In this document: piece by piece, positions 19,236 to 26,433 of the stretch | How the letters are laid out: every line of letters starts with the position of its first letter | Numbering within the stretch: position 1 is the first letter of the stretch | DNA from: Streptomyces sp. NBC_00525 | GTDB taxonomy: Bacteria > Actinomycetota > Actinomycetes > Streptomycetales > Streptomycetaceae | Reading direction: 5' to 3' | DNA: 64,000 bases | Assembly (NCBI RefSeq): GCF_036346595.1 | Contig: NZ_CP107834.1 | Span: 3,596,001-3,660,000 of the forward strand | Translations under genes and position numbers: made by a program | Notes under the pieces: generated by a model | What the model was told of the DNA's origin: nothing | The model's input: only the letters and a program-made list of their open reading frames with translations | Database searches by the model: none

Positions 19236-19931
19236 ATGCGCGCACTGCGAATACCGGTCATCGTCCTGGCGGTCCTGGCGGCGTTGTTCATCGCCGTGGA
19301 CCGGGTGGCGGTGTACGTCGCCGAGTCGCAGGCCGAGGGCCGGGTGAAGGTCGAGGGCGCGCGGATCGGGTCCACCGACATCTCCATCAAGGGCTTCCCG
19401 TTCCTCACCCAGGTCGCCGGCTCCGAGCTGGACGAGGTCGAGGTGAGGCTCACCGGGGTCGAGACCCGCGCCGGCGGCCGCTCGCTGCGGATCTCCACCA
19501 TGAACGCCGAACTGCGCGACGTCCGGCTGACCGACGGCTTCTCCGGCGCCACCGCCGCCCGCGCCACCGGCACGGCGGTCATCTCGTACGAGGACCTGAC
19601 CGAGGCCGCCAGTGACGGGGTCACGGTCGAGTACGGCGGCAAGGGCAAGGTGAAGGTGACCGGGACCGTCGTCATCCCGATGCTGGGGCGCACGGTCTCG
19701 CGCAGCGTGCTGTCCACCGTCACGCTGATCGACGGCCGCACCGTCCGCGTCCACGCGGACAAGGTGCCGGGTGAGGGCATCCCCGGTCTGGAGCGGCTGG
19801 TCCGCGAGAAGACCGACTTCGAGCGCCAGGTCGGCGGGCTGCCGAACGGCCTGCGGCTGGAGAAGATCCAGCCGACCGCCGAGGGCCTGGAGATCGCGGT
19901 GACCGGCAGCGATGTACGGCTGGCGGGTTGA
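19236..19931 (+). CDS. DUF2993 / LmeA-like exported phospholipid-binding protein
   Basis: 231-aa protein. The N-terminal hydrophobic segment (residues 4-24) is a signal anchor. The rest matches the DUF2993 pattern GSTDISIKGFPFLTQVAGSELDEVEVRLTG, then beta-rich repeats ending in IAVTGSDVRL. Mycobacterial members (LmeA) bind phospholipid and support lipomannan elongation. The same role here is only inferred. ATG at 19236 has GGGGAAG upstream. It is flanked by a terminator hairpin upstream and the sulfur leader region downstream, so it is probably monocistronic. Confidence 0.85.
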   Translation: MRALRIPVIVLAVLAALFIAVDRVAVYVAESQAEGRVKVEGARIGSTDISIKGFPFLTQVAGSELDEVEVRLTGVETRAGGRSLRISTMNAELRDVRLTDGFSGATAARATGTAVISYEDLTEAASDGVTVEYGGKGKVKVTGTVVIPMLGRTVSRSVLSTVTLIDGRTVRVHADKVPGEGIPGLERLVREKTDFERQVGGLPNGLRLEKIQPTAEGLEIAVTGSDVRLAG

Positions 19932-20093
19932 CCGGAACGGTGCGCGGGCAGGGGCTCACCCACATAGTGAGACGGCCGCGTCCGGTCCGCAGATGGCCCA
20001 TCGTCCCGGCGTGGCGCCCGGCGTGTCCGGGGCCGTCCGAGCGGTCGCTTATCCCGCACTACGGACGATCCTGTCTCAGAATGCGACACAACG

Positions 20094-20123
20094 GTGACAT
20101 GTCCGCCCGTACATCCCTACGAT
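20094..20123 (+). promoter_or_regulatory. Promoter of the leader peptide / sulfurtransferase transcript
   Basis: GTGACA (20094-20099) and TACGAT (20118-20123) are separated by 18 bp. The leader ATG lies 7 bp after the -10, so transcription probably starts at the A of the start codon and the message is leaderless. Confidence 0.65.
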
Positions 20124-20130
20124 CGGACCC

Positions 20131-20238
20131 ATGCAGTGCTCTATTAGCGGTCTCCCACAGCGGGGACGGGCGGACCTCACGAAGCGGCGGGCAGTGGACC
20201 TGTGCCGCGTCGCCGCCATGCTCTGTCGCACTGTCTGA
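20131..20238 (+). CDS. Cys-containing leader peptide (35 aa)
   Basis: Short ORF of 35 codons beginning MQCSISG and ending VAAMLCRTV, with Cys at positions 3, 25 and 32 and the RRAVDLCRVAA core shared by Streptomyces putative leader peptides found upstream of sulfur genes. The start codon falls at the predicted transcription start. In mycobacteria, leaderless Cys-rich short ORFs act as cysteine-responsive attenuators of downstream genes, and the same role is inferred for the sulfurtransferase gene 153 bp downstream. It is shorter than typical gene-caller cut-offs. Confidence 0.8.
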   Translation: MQCSISGLPQRGRADLTKRRAVDLCRVAAMLCRTV

Positions 20239-20391
20239 GCGGGACATCTCCCGCGTTCGCCGGCCCTTCGACCGTACGTCGGGGCCATCGCGCCCGCCGC
20301 CCGTGGACACGGACGGCCCGCGCCCCGCACATCCGCATCACGCACGATCCGTGCACCATCTCGCCGCAGACTGCCCCGGAGGAGAAACAGA

Positions 20392-21237
20392 ATGAGCCGC
20401 AGTGACGTCCTGGTAGACGCCGACTGGGTCGAGGCCCACCTCGACGACCCGAAGGTCGCCCTCGTGGAGGTGGACGAGGACACCTCCGCGTACGAGAAGA
20501 ACCACATCCGGAACGCGATCCGGATCGACTGGACCCAGGACCTCCAGGACCCGGTCCGCCGCGACTTCGTCGACCAGGCCGGTTTCGAGGCGCTGCTGTC
20601 CGCCAAGGGCATCGCCAACGACACCACCGTCGTCCTCTACGGCGGCAACAACAACTGGTTCGCGTCCTACGCGTTCTGGTACTTCAAGCTCTACGGCCAC
20701 CAGGACGTCCGCCTGCTCGACGGCGGCCGCAAGAAGTGGGAGCTGGACTCCCGCGACCTGGTGGACGGCGACCAGGTCCCGTCCCGCCCGGCCACGCAGT
20801 ACAAGGCCCAGCCGCAGGACGAGTCGATCCGCGCCTACCGCGACGACGTCGTGAAGGCCATCGGCACCCAGAACCTGGTCGACGTGCGGTCGCCCGACGA
20901 GTTCAGCGGCAAGCTGCTCGCCCCGGCCCACCTCCCGCAGGAGCAGTCGCAGCGCCCCGGCCACGTGCCGAGCGCCCGCAACATCCCGTGGTCGAAGAAC
21001 GCCAACGACGACGGCACGTTCAAGTCGGACGACGAGCTGCGCGCCCTCTACGAGGCCGAGCAGGTCGACCTGGCGAAGGACACCATCGCCTACTGCCGCA
21101 TCGGCGAGCGCTCCGCGCTCACCTGGTTCGTGCTGCACCAGCTGCTGGGCCAGGAGAACGTCAAGAACTACGACGGTTCCTGGACCGAGTACGGCTCCCT
21201 CGTCGGCGTGCCGATCGAGCTCGGCGCCAACAAGTAA
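20392..21237 (+). CDS. Thiosulfate/3-mercaptopyruvate sulfurtransferase (rhodanese, tandem domain)
   Basis: 281-aa two-domain rhodanese that transfers sulfane sulfur from thiosulfate or mercaptopyruvate. The N-terminal domain is inactive. The C-terminal domain has the active-site loop YCRIGERS with Cys near residue 231. GGAGGAG precedes the ATG. A Cys-containing leader ORF lies upstream and DUF1416 lies 74 bp downstream, an arrangement typical of the actinobacterial cysA/sseA-type sulfurtransferase locus. Likely role: persulfide supply or cyanide/thiosulfate detoxification linked to cysteine status. Confidence 0.94.
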   Translation: MSRSDVLVDADWVEAHLDDPKVALVEVDEDTSAYEKNHIRNAIRIDWTQDLQDPVRRDFVDQAGFEALLSAKGIANDTTVVLYGGNNNWFASYAFWYFKLYGHQDVRLLDGGRKKWELDSRDLVDGDQVPSRPATQYKAQPQDESIRAYRDDVVKAIGTQNLVDVRSPDEFSGKLLAPAHLPQEQSQRPGHVPSARNIPWSKNANDDGTFKSDDELRALYEAEQVDLAKDTIAYCRIGERSALTWFVLHQLLGQENVKNYDGSWTEYGSLVGVPIELGANK

Positions 21238-21311
21238 GGCCCCGTGCCACCGGGCCGGCACCCGCCGGCCCGCCAACGACCAGCATGACCACCGACCCGA
21301 AGGACTGAACC

Positions 21312-21599
21312 ATGTGTGGAGCAAAGGCCGGCGGCCCCGACGCTTCGACGATCAAGCCCGGTGAGACCACCATCCAGGGCAGCGTGACCCGCGACGGCGA
21401 GCCCGTCACCGGCTACGTCCGCCTGCTGGACTCGACCGGCGAGTTCACGGCCGAGGTCCCGACCTCGGCGACCGGCCAGTTCCGCTTCTACGCGGCCGAG
21501 GGCACCTGGACCGTGCGCGCGCTGGTCCCCGGCGGCACCGCCGACCGCACCGTCGTCGCGCAGACCGGTGGCCTGGCCGAGGTGGCCATCGCCGTCTGA
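21312..21599 (+). CDS. DUF1416 protein
   Basis: 95-aa protein beginning MCGAKAGGPD, followed by a beta-sandwich-like sequence resembling transthyretin or CNA-B folds (TIQGSVTRDGEPVTGYVRLLD, FRFYAAEGTWTVRALVPGG). AAGGA precedes the ATG. The family is almost always next to the sulfurtransferase, and the N-terminal MCGA cysteine may take part in sulfur handling. No activity is assigned. It ends just before a strong terminator, so it is the last gene of the sulfurtransferase operon. Confidence 0.9.
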   Translation: MCGAKAGGPDASTIKPGETTIQGSVTRDGEPVTGYVRLLDSTGEFTAEVPTSATGQFRFYAAEGTWTVRALVPGGTADRTVVAQTGGLAEVAIAV

Positions 21600-21629
21600 C
21601 ACGGCACCCGGCGACGCCGATGACCGGCC

Positions 21630-21684
21630 GAAGGGCCGTACCCCAGGGGGTTTGGACGCTTACCTGGCACGGGTACGGCCCTTC
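21630..21684 (+). terminator. Terminator of the sulfurtransferase/DUF1416 operon
   Basis: Perfect 14-bp arms GAAGGGCCGTACCC (21630-21643) and its complement (21671-21684). The 27-nt loop contains a smaller CCAGG/CCTGG stem. It lies 31 bp after the DUF1416 stop. Confidence 0.8.
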
Positions 21685-21723
21685 GTGCTGCCCGCACGGG
21701 CCGATCGGGCCTACGCTGGAGAC

Positions 21724-22053
21724 ATGTACCGCCGACGCCGGCGCGCCTACTTCCTGCTGATGGGCGTATGTCTCGTCCTCTTCGTCTCGGCCTGGGCCTT
21801 CGTGAGGCTCTGGTCGATGCCCGCCGCCATCGCGATGTGCGTGGTCGCGATGGTGATCCCGCCCGTCGCGGCGATGGTGGGCAACCGCAAGGGGCCCGAG
21901 GACCGCTGGTGGGACGAGCCGGGCGCGGGGCGGGAGCAGCCGCCCGATGACGCCCGGCCCGGCGTCCGGCCCGGCAGGGGCGGCGGCGCCACCGGCGACC
22001 CGGAGTCCGACGCGTGGTGGGAGGAGCTGGACGGCAGGAGGCGGCGCCGCTGA
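21724..22053 (+). CDS. Small membrane protein (DUF3099-like)
   Basis: 109-aa protein. The basic start MYRRRRRAYF is followed by two hydrophobic helices (residues 9-29 and 32-51) and a charged cytoplasmic tail with WWDEP and WWEEL tryptophan pairs. ATG at 21724 is chosen because the Arg cluster and first helix begin there; GGAG lies only about 4 nt away, so the start is not certain. It resembles DUF3099 proteins, whose role is unknown. It follows the operon terminator, so it probably has its own promoter. Confidence 0.8.
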   Translation: MYRRRRRAYFLLMGVCLVLFVSAWAFVRLWSMPAAIAMCVVAMVIPPVAAMVGNRKGPEDRWWDEPGAGREQPPDDARPGVRPGRGGGATGDPESDAWWEELDGRRRRR

Positions 22054-22081
22054 GCGGCACCCGGCCCCGCCGACCGTGCGC

Positions 22082-22444
22082 TCAGTAGACGAGCGCCTGT
22101 ACGTCGTCGGCCATGACCTCGCTGACGAAGACCTGCGCCCCGGCGATGCGCACGCCCTCCAGGACGTCCTTCTCGGTGATGTCGCGCCGCGCCGCGCACT
22201 GCGTGCACAGCGTGATCCGGCCGCCCGCCTGGATGGACTCGATGAGGTCCGGCAGCGGCGCGGCGTGCGGCAGTTCGAACTCGGCGGCGCGGCCCGGCAG
22301 CGCGAACCACGCCGATTCCCCGGTCAGCCAGAGCGAAACCTCCACCCCGCTGGCGACGGCCACCGCCGCCACGGTGAACGCCTGCGAGCAGCGCTCGGCG
22401 GAATCGGCACCTGCGGTCACCTTGATCACGAGCTTCTTCGGCAT
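22082..22444 (-). CDS. DsrE-family protein
   Basis: 120-aa protein with the DsrE/DsrF fold sequence (MPKKLVIKVTAGADSAERCSQAFTVA). Two cysteines in TLCTQCAARRDI near residues 81-84 are at the position of the active thiol of sulfur-relay proteins. Its closeness to a rhodanese and DUF1416 supports a persulfide-transfer role, though the partner is not identified. It converges with the DUF3099-like gene and is divergent from the three-gene anchored-protein operon, sharing a 107-bp intergenic region with it. Confidence 0.85.
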   Translation of the reverse strand: MPKKLVIKVTAGADSAERCSQAFTVAAVAVASGVEVSLWLTGESAWFALPGRAAEFELPHAAPLPDLIESIQAGGRITLCTQCAARRDITEKDVLEGVRIAGAQVFVSEVMADDVQALVY

Positions 22445-22551
22445 ATACGGAACTGTAATCGTTGCCCGCACAACCCCACCCCGAACCTATGGGTCAGTTG
22501 TGTGGGCGGATAACGGAATTCGTGCTTCAAGGTCTCGTGGGGGGACCCATT

Positions 22552-23391
22552 TTGCATCTGAAAGACAGCATTTCCGACGGGCAGCCCGAACTGCCCGCCG
22601 GCACGGCCGAGCCCGAGGAGGGGGAGCAACCGCAGTCCGAGGCGGAGCCCGTCGCCGTCGTGAAGCGGCGCCCGCGCGGGCGTACGACCCTGATCATCGC
22701 CGCCGCGGCCGTCCTCGGCCTGGCGGGTGGCGTCGCCGCCGGGTACCGCGTACAGGCGGACCGGGCCCCGACGCCGCTCGCCGCGCTCTCGCAGCCGGGT
22801 CTCGCGTACCCGGCGAAGGCGCTGCCCGCGGGCAGGGAGCCGGCCCCGCTGCCGGCCTCGCAGGACCGCCAGGTCCGCACCGAGGGCGACCTGCGCAAGC
22901 TGATCCTGCCCCGGCCGAAGGGCTGGAAGGATGACAAGGGCCTGACCGCTCTCTCCCAGGACGGGTGGCTGGGGGTGGAGAACTACGCCATGAACTTCGA
23001 GAACGCGGAGTACATGTACGGCGATCTCCTCGACCAGGGCCTCCGCCGGGTCGCGGGCGCGTCCTGGAAGAAGGGCGAGTACCGCGCGGCCGACGTGTAC
23101 CTGGTGCAGTTCAGCTCGGGCGCCGCCGCCGCCGCGCACGCGGAGGATCAGCGCTCGTACATGCCCGGGAAGCGGGCCGCCGGCAACGAGGGCACCGCGA
23201 TCAAGGGCAGCGCCGAGGGCCGCTACTACCTCTTCCCGGCCGAGCGCAAGGCCGGTTACCTGCCCTTCTACCGGGCCAGGGCCATCTTCAGCCGGGGCGA
23301 CGTCATGGTCGACATCCACATCTACGACAGCGCCCCGATCAGCAAGAAGGACATCCGGACGCTGGCCGAGCGACAGCTGGAGCGCCTGTGA
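22552..23391 (+). CDS. Anchored protein A of a three-gene operon, function unknown
   Basis: 279 aa if started at the TTG at 22552, which has GGGGGGA about 7 nt upstream. In-frame GTG 22537 and ATG 22489 are alternatives. Layout: acidic N-terminal tail, basic KRRPRGR stop, one TM segment (about 47-66), then an extracytoplasmic domain containing a RKLILPRPKGWK motif and an FSSGAAAAAHAEDQ region. The family is not recognised. Its stop overlaps the next gene's GTG (GTGA), and the three products share topology and motif order, suggesting paralogues acting as one surface complex. Confidence 0.8.
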   Translation: MHLKDSISDGQPELPAGTAEPEEGEQPQSEAEPVAVVKRRPRGRTTLIIAAAAVLGLAGGVAAGYRVQADRAPTPLAALSQPGLAYPAKALPAGREPAPLPASQDRQVRTEGDLRKLILPRPKGWKDDKGLTALSQDGWLGVENYAMNFENAEYMYGDLLDQGLRRVAGASWKKGEYRAADVYLVQFSSGAAAAAHAEDQRSYMPGKRAAGNEGTAIKGSAEGRYYLFPAERKAGYLPFYRARAIFSRGDVMVDIHIYDSAPISKKDIRTLAERQLERL

Positions 23392-24206
23392 GCGACGAGA
23401 ACACGCCCGAGCCCACGGCGGCCCCGGAACCGGCGATCGTCCCCGCGCCCGCTCCCGTACGGAAGCGCCGGGCGCGGCGGGTGGCCCTCGCGGCCCTCCC
23501 CGTCGTCCTGGTGCTCGCCGCCGTCGCCGGCGCGGGCGCGTACACGAAGGTCACCGTCGACGGCGCGGACCGCACCGTTCCCACCCGGCTGTGGCAGAAA
23601 CCCGCGCACGAGCCGGCCAAGGACCCCGCCGGTGACATCGAGCGGGGCCGGTCCAGCACCGAACTGAGCAAGTTGCTGCTGCCCGTACCGTCGGGCTTCC
23701 GGCTCGGCCCCGATTCGGGCACGTACGGCAACGACGCCGAGATCAGCGGTCCTGCGGCCACCGCGGAGATGAAGGACAGCGGGCGCGGCCTGTCGGGCCG
23801 GCAGCGGCGGGAGTTCGAGAAGCGCGTCGACAAACTGCACGTCCAGGGACTGGCCGTGCGCACGTACGCCTCGGACGACAACGACCTGGTCGTCGACACG
23901 CAGCTGGTGCGGATGAAGGACAAGAAGGCCGTCCGGGACCTCTACACCTTCCGGCACGAGCTCCTCGACAGCATCGGCGTCCTGCGCGACGGCCCGAAGA
24001 TCGACGGCCACCGGCGGAACGCCTCCTGCTTCCTCAACCCCAAGGAGGGCAAGCGGCGGGTCGAGGGCATGTTCTGCATGGCGTACGAGGGCGAGGTGAT
24101 GGTCACCTTCTCGGCGTCCGGGACCGCGCCCTTCCGCAAGGCGGACGTCGCCGAACTGGTGAAGGACCAGCTGAACCACATCACGTCCCCGGGGGAGTAC
24201 ATATGA
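23388..24206 (+). CDS. Anchored protein B of the three-gene operon, function unknown
   Basis: 272 aa from GTG 23388. Pro/Ala-rich N-terminus with RKRRARR, one TM segment (about 32-52), then an outside domain starting with ELSKLLLPVPSGFRLGP, the counterpart of the LILPRPKGWK motif in protein A. Two cysteines (ASCFLNPKEG and GMFCMAYEG) are absent from A and could form a disulfide. Coupled by overlap to both neighbours (23388-23391 and 24203-24206). I do not recognise the family. Confidence 0.82.
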   Translation: MSDENTPEPTAAPEPAIVPAPAPVRKRRARRVALAALPVVLVLAAVAGAGAYTKVTVDGADRTVPTRLWQKPAHEPAKDPAGDIERGRSSTELSKLLLPVPSGFRLGPDSGTYGNDAEISGPAATAEMKDSGRGLSGRQRREFEKRVDKLHVQGLAVRTYASDDNDLVVDTQLVRMKDKKAVRDLYTFRHELLDSIGVLRDGPKIDGHRRNASCFLNPKEGKRRVEGMFCMAYEGEVMVTFSASGTAPFRKADVAELVKDQLNHITSPGEYI

Positions 24207-25009
24207 GCGAGCAGACGGCCACGCCCGCGGTCCCGGTGCCCCGGCCCCCGCGCCGGATGCTGCGTGCCGTGGCGCGGTGGACCACCGCCGTGCTGGTGTT
24301 CGGTGCGGTCGGGGCGGGTACGGCGTACGGCATCACGTCGATGGAGCGCACGGACGTGCCCGGCCTGGCCACCGAGAGCGACGGGCGCTGGGACTACCCG
24401 AAGCTCAGCCTGCCGGCGCTCCCGGCGGACAGACCGCGCCCCGGCAGCGACGGCAACCCGCTGGAGATCCACTACGCCGACCTGCGCGAACTGCTGCTGC
24501 CCGCCCCGGCCGGGGCCACGGTGGACAAGAAGCTCAAGGGCGGCTGGGTCACCCCGGAGCGGTTCGCCTCAGAGTTCCACGAAAGCGCCCGGCCCAGCAT
24601 CGTCACGCGCCTGGAGGAGGGAACCCTGCGGCACATCGCGGCGCGCGGCTGGACCATGCCGGACGGCACGTCGAACCGGATCTACCTGCTGCGGTTCGGC
24701 TCGGCGGAGGACGCCGACGCGTTCCGCGACGCGCGGTTCATCGGGTCGTCGTCGCCCGGTGACCCGCCGCTCGACACCCAGGGGGACCTGGAGCTGGACG
24801 AAAGCTGGAAGGGCGGTGGAAAGGTGGACACCACCGCCTCCTACGTCTACGTCGAGCCGAAGCCCTACGGCTCCGCGCAGGTGCGGGAGGCTTACGTGAT
24901 CGCGGGGGACACGCTCGCCCTCGTCGTCCAGTCCCGCGAGGGCGCCGGCGGCACGCCCCGGGTCCCGTTCCACCAGACGGTCATCCTGCAGAACCAGCTC
25001 CTGGGCTGA
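24203..25009 (+). CDS. Anchored protein C of the three-gene operon, function unknown
   Basis: 268 aa from an ATG overlapping the stop of protein B (ATGA). It has the same plan as A and B: basic RRMLRAVARW, one TM segment (about 25-45), then an extracytoplasmic part with the shared DLRELLLPAPAGATVDKK motif and LLRFGSAEDADAFRDARF, equivalent to the VQFSSGAAAAAHAEDQ segment of A. It ends the operon; no hairpin was identified directly after it. Function unknown. Confidence 0.82.
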   Translation: MSEQTATPAVPVPRPPRRMLRAVARWTTAVLVFGAVGAGTAYGITSMERTDVPGLATESDGRWDYPKLSLPALPADRPRPGSDGNPLEIHYADLRELLLPAPAGATVDKKLKGGWVTPERFASEFHESARPSIVTRLEEGTLRHIAARGWTMPDGTSNRIYLLRFGSAEDADAFRDARFIGSSSPGDPPLDTQGDLELDESWKGGGKVDTTASYVYVEPKPYGSAQVREAYVIAGDTLALVVQSREGAGGTPRVPFHQTVILQNQLLG

Positions 25010-25111
25010 CCGGACGCCCCGGAACGGCGGGGCCGGGTCCCACCCATTAGGCTGGGGCCCGGTCCGGTACTGCCCTGTACCGCGCCCTACCGCTCGTCCG
25101 AGGAGCTCTCC

Positions 25112-25213
25112 GTGCTTGAGGCATTCTTCTCCGCCCTGCTGGTCCTGGTCTGCGTCGGCGTCCTCGCCTTCGCCGCCGTGACCGTGAAGAAGCTGTACCA
25201 GGGTCAGCGCTGA
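25112..25213 (+). CDS. 33-aa single-pass membrane peptide
   Basis: Starts GTG at 25112 with GAGGAG 8 nt upstream; ends TGA at 25213. The sequence is one hydrophobic helix (LEAFFSALLVLVCVGVLAFAAV) followed by a basic KKLYQGQR tail. It lies alone between the three-gene operon and the nitrobindin-like gene. The strong SD and textbook helix-plus-positive-tail layout support a real gene. The role is unknown; small peptides of this kind often regulate membrane complexes. Confidence 0.7.
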   Translation: MLEAFFSALLVLVCVGVLAFAAVTVKKLYQGQR

Positions 25214-25279
25214 CCACCTGCCCCACCCGCCCGTTCCCGGCCCTCCCGCCTCCCGCCTCACAGATCGACTGAGCCGCTC

Positions 25280-25852
25280 ATGATCGAGATCCCGTCCGAC
25301 CTGCACCCGGACCTCGTCCCGCTGGCGTTCCTCCTGGGCAACTGGGTGGGCGCGGGCGTCTCCGACTTCCCCGGCGCCGAGAAGTGCAACTTCGGCCAGG
25401 AGGTCACCTTCAGCCACGACGGCCGGGACTTCCTGGAGTACACCTCGCACTCCTGGGTCCTCGACGCCGAGGGCAACAAGGTCCGCCCGCTGGAGACCGA
25501 GACGGGCTACTGGCGCATCGACAAGGAGCGCAAGGTCGAGGTCGTCATGGCCCGCGACCAGGGCGTCATCGAGATCTGGTACGGCGAGCTGGCCGACAAG
25601 AAGCCGCAGATCGACCTCGTCACCGACGCGGTCGCCCGTACCGCGGCCTCCGGCCCGTACAGCGGTGGCAAGCGGCTCTACGGCTACGTCAACAGCGACC
25701 TGATGTGGGTCGGCGAGAAGGCGACGCCCGAGGTCGAACTGCGCCCGTACATGTCGGCGCACCTGAAGAAGACCGTCACGCCCGAGGAGGTCGAGGCGAT
25801 GGCGAAGAGCCTGGGCGACCTGCCGGACGACGGGATCGCGTTCTTCAAGTAG
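25280..25852 (+). CDS. Nitrobindin-like heme-binding protein (FABP/DUF1794 family)
   Basis: 190-aa beta-barrel family protein. The GNWVGAG signature (GxWxGxG) near residues 20-26 and the late AHLKK histidine near residue 160, the expected proximal heme ligand, are present. Members bind ferric heme and can isomerise peroxynitrite. The chain length fits the single-domain actinobacterial form. ATG at 25280. It is followed 76 bp later by nur on the same strand, but nur has its own promoter-like element. Confidence 0.88.
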   Translation: MIEIPSDLHPDLVPLAFLLGNWVGAGVSDFPGAEKCNFGQEVTFSHDGRDFLEYTSHSWVLDAEGNKVRPLETETGYWRIDKERKVEVVMARDQGVIEIWYGELADKKPQIDLVTDAVARTAASGPYSGGKRLYGYVNSDLMWVGEKATPEVELRPYMSAHLKKTVTPEEVEAMAKSLGDLPDDGIAFFK

Positions 25853-25928
25853 GCACCTCCGAGCAGCCGGCTCCGAGTAGCCCCGGATTCCGCCGAACGG
25901 GCCCGCCGCCCGGATCTACACTGGGTCT

Positions 25929-26411
25929 GTGGTGAGCACCGACTGGAAGACCGATCTCCGGCAGCGCGGCTACCGGCTGACGCCGCAGCGCCAGCTCGTC
26001 CTGGAAGCCGTCGACACGCTCGAACACGCGACGCCCGACGACATCCTCAGCGAGGTGCGCCGGACCGCGTCGGGCGTGAACATCTCGACGGTCTACCGGA
26101 CGCTGGAGCTCCTGGAGGAGCTGGAGCTGGTCAGCCACGCCCATCTGGGCCACGGCGCCCCGACGTACCACCTGGCCGACCGCCACCACCACATCCATCT
26201 GGTGTGCCGGGACTGCTCGGACGTCATCGAGGCCAATGTGTCCGTCGTCGCGGAGTTCACCGAGAAGCTGCGCGGCGCGTTCGGGTTCGAGACGGACATG
26301 AAGCACTTCGCGATCTTCGGCCGCTGCGCCGACTGCACGGCGAAGGCGGCGCGGCCGGAAGCGGAATCCGCCGGGCCGGAGGACGGGCCCGCACCGGCGG
26401 CCGGGGCCTGA
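25929..26411 (+). CDS. nur: Nur, nickel-responsive Fur-family regulator
   Basis: 160-aa Fur-type repressor. The winged helix (GYRLTPQRQLVLEAV to VNISTVYRTLELLEELEL) occupies residues 14-70. The metal-site region HGAPTYHLADRHHHIHLVCRDC is followed by CADC near the C-terminus, a Cys pair that could form a structural site. The N-terminus and His-rich hinge match Streptomyces Nur, which represses nickel uptake and controls SOD expression, rather than Zur or CatR. The start is GTG 25929 or the adjacent GTG 25932. TACACT lies 6 bp before it, so the message is probably leaderless. Confidence 0.88.
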   Translation: MVSTDWKTDLRQRGYRLTPQRQLVLEAVDTLEHATPDDILSEVRRTASGVNISTVYRTLELLEELELVSHAHLGHGAPTYHLADRHHHIHLVCRDCSDVIEANVSVVAEFTEKLRGAFGFETDMKHFAIFGRCADCTAKAARPEAESAGPEDGPAPAAGA

Positions 26412-26433
26412 GCACCAGTCGTAGGCTGGGCGC

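Noticed and set aside
19928..20395. 155-codon frame in the leader region upstream of the sulfurtransferase
   Set aside because: It overlaps the predicted promoter and the better-supported Cys leader ORF in another frame, and its composition is basic/Pro-rich with no motif.
22469..22502. CACAAC/GTTGTG inverted repeat between the DsrE gene and the three-gene operon
   Set aside because: Only 6-bp outer arms with an imperfect interior; too weak to call an operator.
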